A stretch of 64,000 bases of DNA from Flavobacteriaceae bacterium (GTDB taxonomy: Bacteria; Bacteroidota; Bacteroidia; Flavobacteriales; Flavobacteriaceae). The translations under genes were made by a program, and so were the position numbers. Positions 63,156 to 64,000 of this stretch are shown here, piece after piece. Numbering within the stretch: the stretch's first letter is position 1; each line of letters starts with the position of its first letter. The stretch lies in assembly GCA_947488595.1 (NCBI GenBank), contig CANKZI010000001.1:62001-126000 (forward strand), given 5' to 3'. The notes under the pieces are model-generated. The model did no database searches and was not told where the DNA came from. It worked only from the letters and a program-made list of their open reading frames with translations.

Positions 63156-63586
63156 CCATTAAAATCATAAACAAATCAAAACATGACTTGCCCAATTATG
63201 AAACCATTGCTTCTGCAGGAATGGATTTGCGGGCCAATTTGACCGAGCCATTTGTATTGAATCCATTAGAAAGAACCATCGTAAAAACAGGACTTTTTAT
63301 CGAATTGCCTTTGGGCTACGAAGCACAAGTTCGTCCACGAAGCGGTTTGGCAGCCAAAAAAGGAATAACGGTTCTTAATTCTCCAGGAACAGTTGATGCC
63401 GATTATCGTGGCGAAATTGGTGTGATTTTAGTAAATTTATCCAATGAAACCTTTGTCATCGAAAACGGCGAAAGAATTGCACAACTCATTGTTGCCAAAC
63501 ACGAGCGCGCGCAATGGATTGAAGTTGAAACTTTGACAGAAACCTCACGTGGCGAAGGCGGTTTTGGAAGTACAGGAGTGAAATAG
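63152..63586 (+). CDS. dut: dUTP diphosphatase
   Basis: Hydrolyses dUTP to dUMP. 144 residues, trimeric type, all five family motifs seen: AGMDLRA (about 22-28), [11 protein letters not shown] (about 62-72), [17 protein letters not shown] (about 79-95), ERIAQLIV and the C-terminal [10 protein letters not shown]. Translationally coupled to the flippase through a four-base overlap, an arrangement with a nucleotidyltransferase next that I believe is conserved in flavobacteria. Confidence 0.97.
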   Translation: MTIKIINKSKHDLPNYETIASAGMDLRANLTEPFVLNPLERTIVKTGLFIELPLGYEAQVRPRSGLAAKKGITVLNSPGTVDADYRGEIGVILVNLSNETFVIENGERIAQLIVAKHERAQWIEVETLTETSRGEGGFGSTGVK

Positions 63587-63670
63587 ACAGCAGTATTCAA
63601 TTTTAAGTTACAGTTAACGAATAAAAAACCAATATAATCCTAGCGAACTTCGCGGTAAAAAAATGAAAAA

Positions 63671-64000
63671 ATGAAAATAATAGTACCAATGGCCGGACGC
63701 GGCTCTCGTTTAAGACCACACACTTTAACAGTTCCTAAACCGCTAATTCCAATTGCAGGAAAACCAATTGTGCACCGATTGGTCGAAGATATAGCCGGAG
63801 TTCTTAATCAAGACATTGAAGAAGTTGCTTTTATTATCCATGAAAGTTTTGGTAAAAAAGTCGAAGAAGATTTGATGGCAATTGCACAAAAACTTGGCGC
63901 AAAAGGAACCATTTATTACCAAAATGAAGCTTTAGGAACAGGTCATGCCATTATGTGCGCTAAAGATTCTTTGAGTGGTTCGGCCGTCATTGCTTATGCA
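63671..64000 (+). CDS. sugar nucleotidyltransferase, N-terminal part (runs off the window)
   Basis: 110 codons from ATG 63671 to the window edge, open throughout. Begins MKIIVPMAGRGSRLRPHTL: the G-x-G-S/T-R-L-R/x-P-x-T nucleotide-binding loop of glucose-1-phosphate thymidylyl/uridylyltransferase-like enzymes, followed by VPKPLIPIAGKPI and YYQNEALGTGHAI. Likely makes a nucleotide sugar; NTP and sugar specificity are not decidable from this part. The spacer before it contains a GCGAA/TTCGC mini-hairpin (about 63642-63652). Confidence 0.85.
   Translation, partial: MKIIVPMAGRGSRLRPHTLTVPKPLIPIAGKPIVHRLVEDIAGVLNQDIEEVAFIIHESFGKKVEEDLMAIAQKLGAKGTIYYQNEALGTGHAIMCAKDSLSGSAVIAYA

Overview
The window looks like chromosomal DNA of a Flavobacterium-type member of the Bacteroidota. 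Evidence: AT-rich sequence; many genes preceded by the flavobacterial -7 element TANNTTTG instead of a clear Shine-Dalgarno; a type IX secretion lipoprotein of the SprE/PorW type; F0F1 ATP synthase genes lacking the beta and epsilon subunits locally; GlnRS next to GluRS; and several proteins of flavobacterial families known only by number. I see no phage, insertion sequence or CRISPR array. Database family numbers below come from memory and were not searched.

Layout. 1-10.9 kb is housekeeping: the start of a DUF4175-like membrane protein, gltX, an SPFH protein, a three-gene small-envelope-protein operon (YtxH-like, holin-like, DUF6327-like), glnS, folB, tRNA-Cys, a LysE-type exporter, a GIN-domain protein and rnr. 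10,858-11,596 is a 739-base gene-free, very AT-rich stretch with a cluster of DnaA-box-like nonamers; genes to its left run mostly leftward and genes to its right mostly rightward, so it is a candidate chromosomal origin. 11.6-19.3 kb carries rpiB, tex, two tandem tatA genes, an M23 peptidase, a GH3-family enzyme and a protein with a nucleosidase-like C-terminus.

19.3-38.8 kb is a surface polysaccharide locus: a Wzz-like protein, rfbA, rfbC and rfbD (no rfbB), a leftward islet of epimerase, GtrB-like and GtrII-like genes, a lipoprotein, Wzx and Wzy candidates, wecB, two glycosyltransferases, an O-antigen-ligase-like protein, UDP-glucuronate decarboxylase, a polyprenyl glycosylphosphotransferase, a GT2 enzyme and a CapK/PaaK-like adenylating enzyme. 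Together these could make nucleotide sugars, start and extend a lipid-linked repeat unit, flip it, polymerise it and decorate it.

38.9-49.6 kb mixes metabolism (purD, upp), conserved small membrane proteins, a DUF4254/GT9 pair, a PaaE-like reductase and an operon of PadR regulator, three paralogous membrane proteins with a HAAS-like N-terminus, an ABC permease and an ABC ATPase. A GC-rich non-coding repeat-like element (about 49,559-49,663) follows it. 49.8-58.9 kb holds sprE, bactofilin, atpZ, an AtpI-like gene and atpB-E-F-H-A-G, with a strong hairpin between atpE and atpF. 58.9-64 kb has a prolyl oligopeptidase, a GNAT enzyme, a second flippase, dut and the start of a sugar nucleotidyltransferase.

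Starts were moved inward from the longest reading frame where a promoter element, the upstream gene or family N-terminus pointed to an internal codon; each such choice is explained in its entry.
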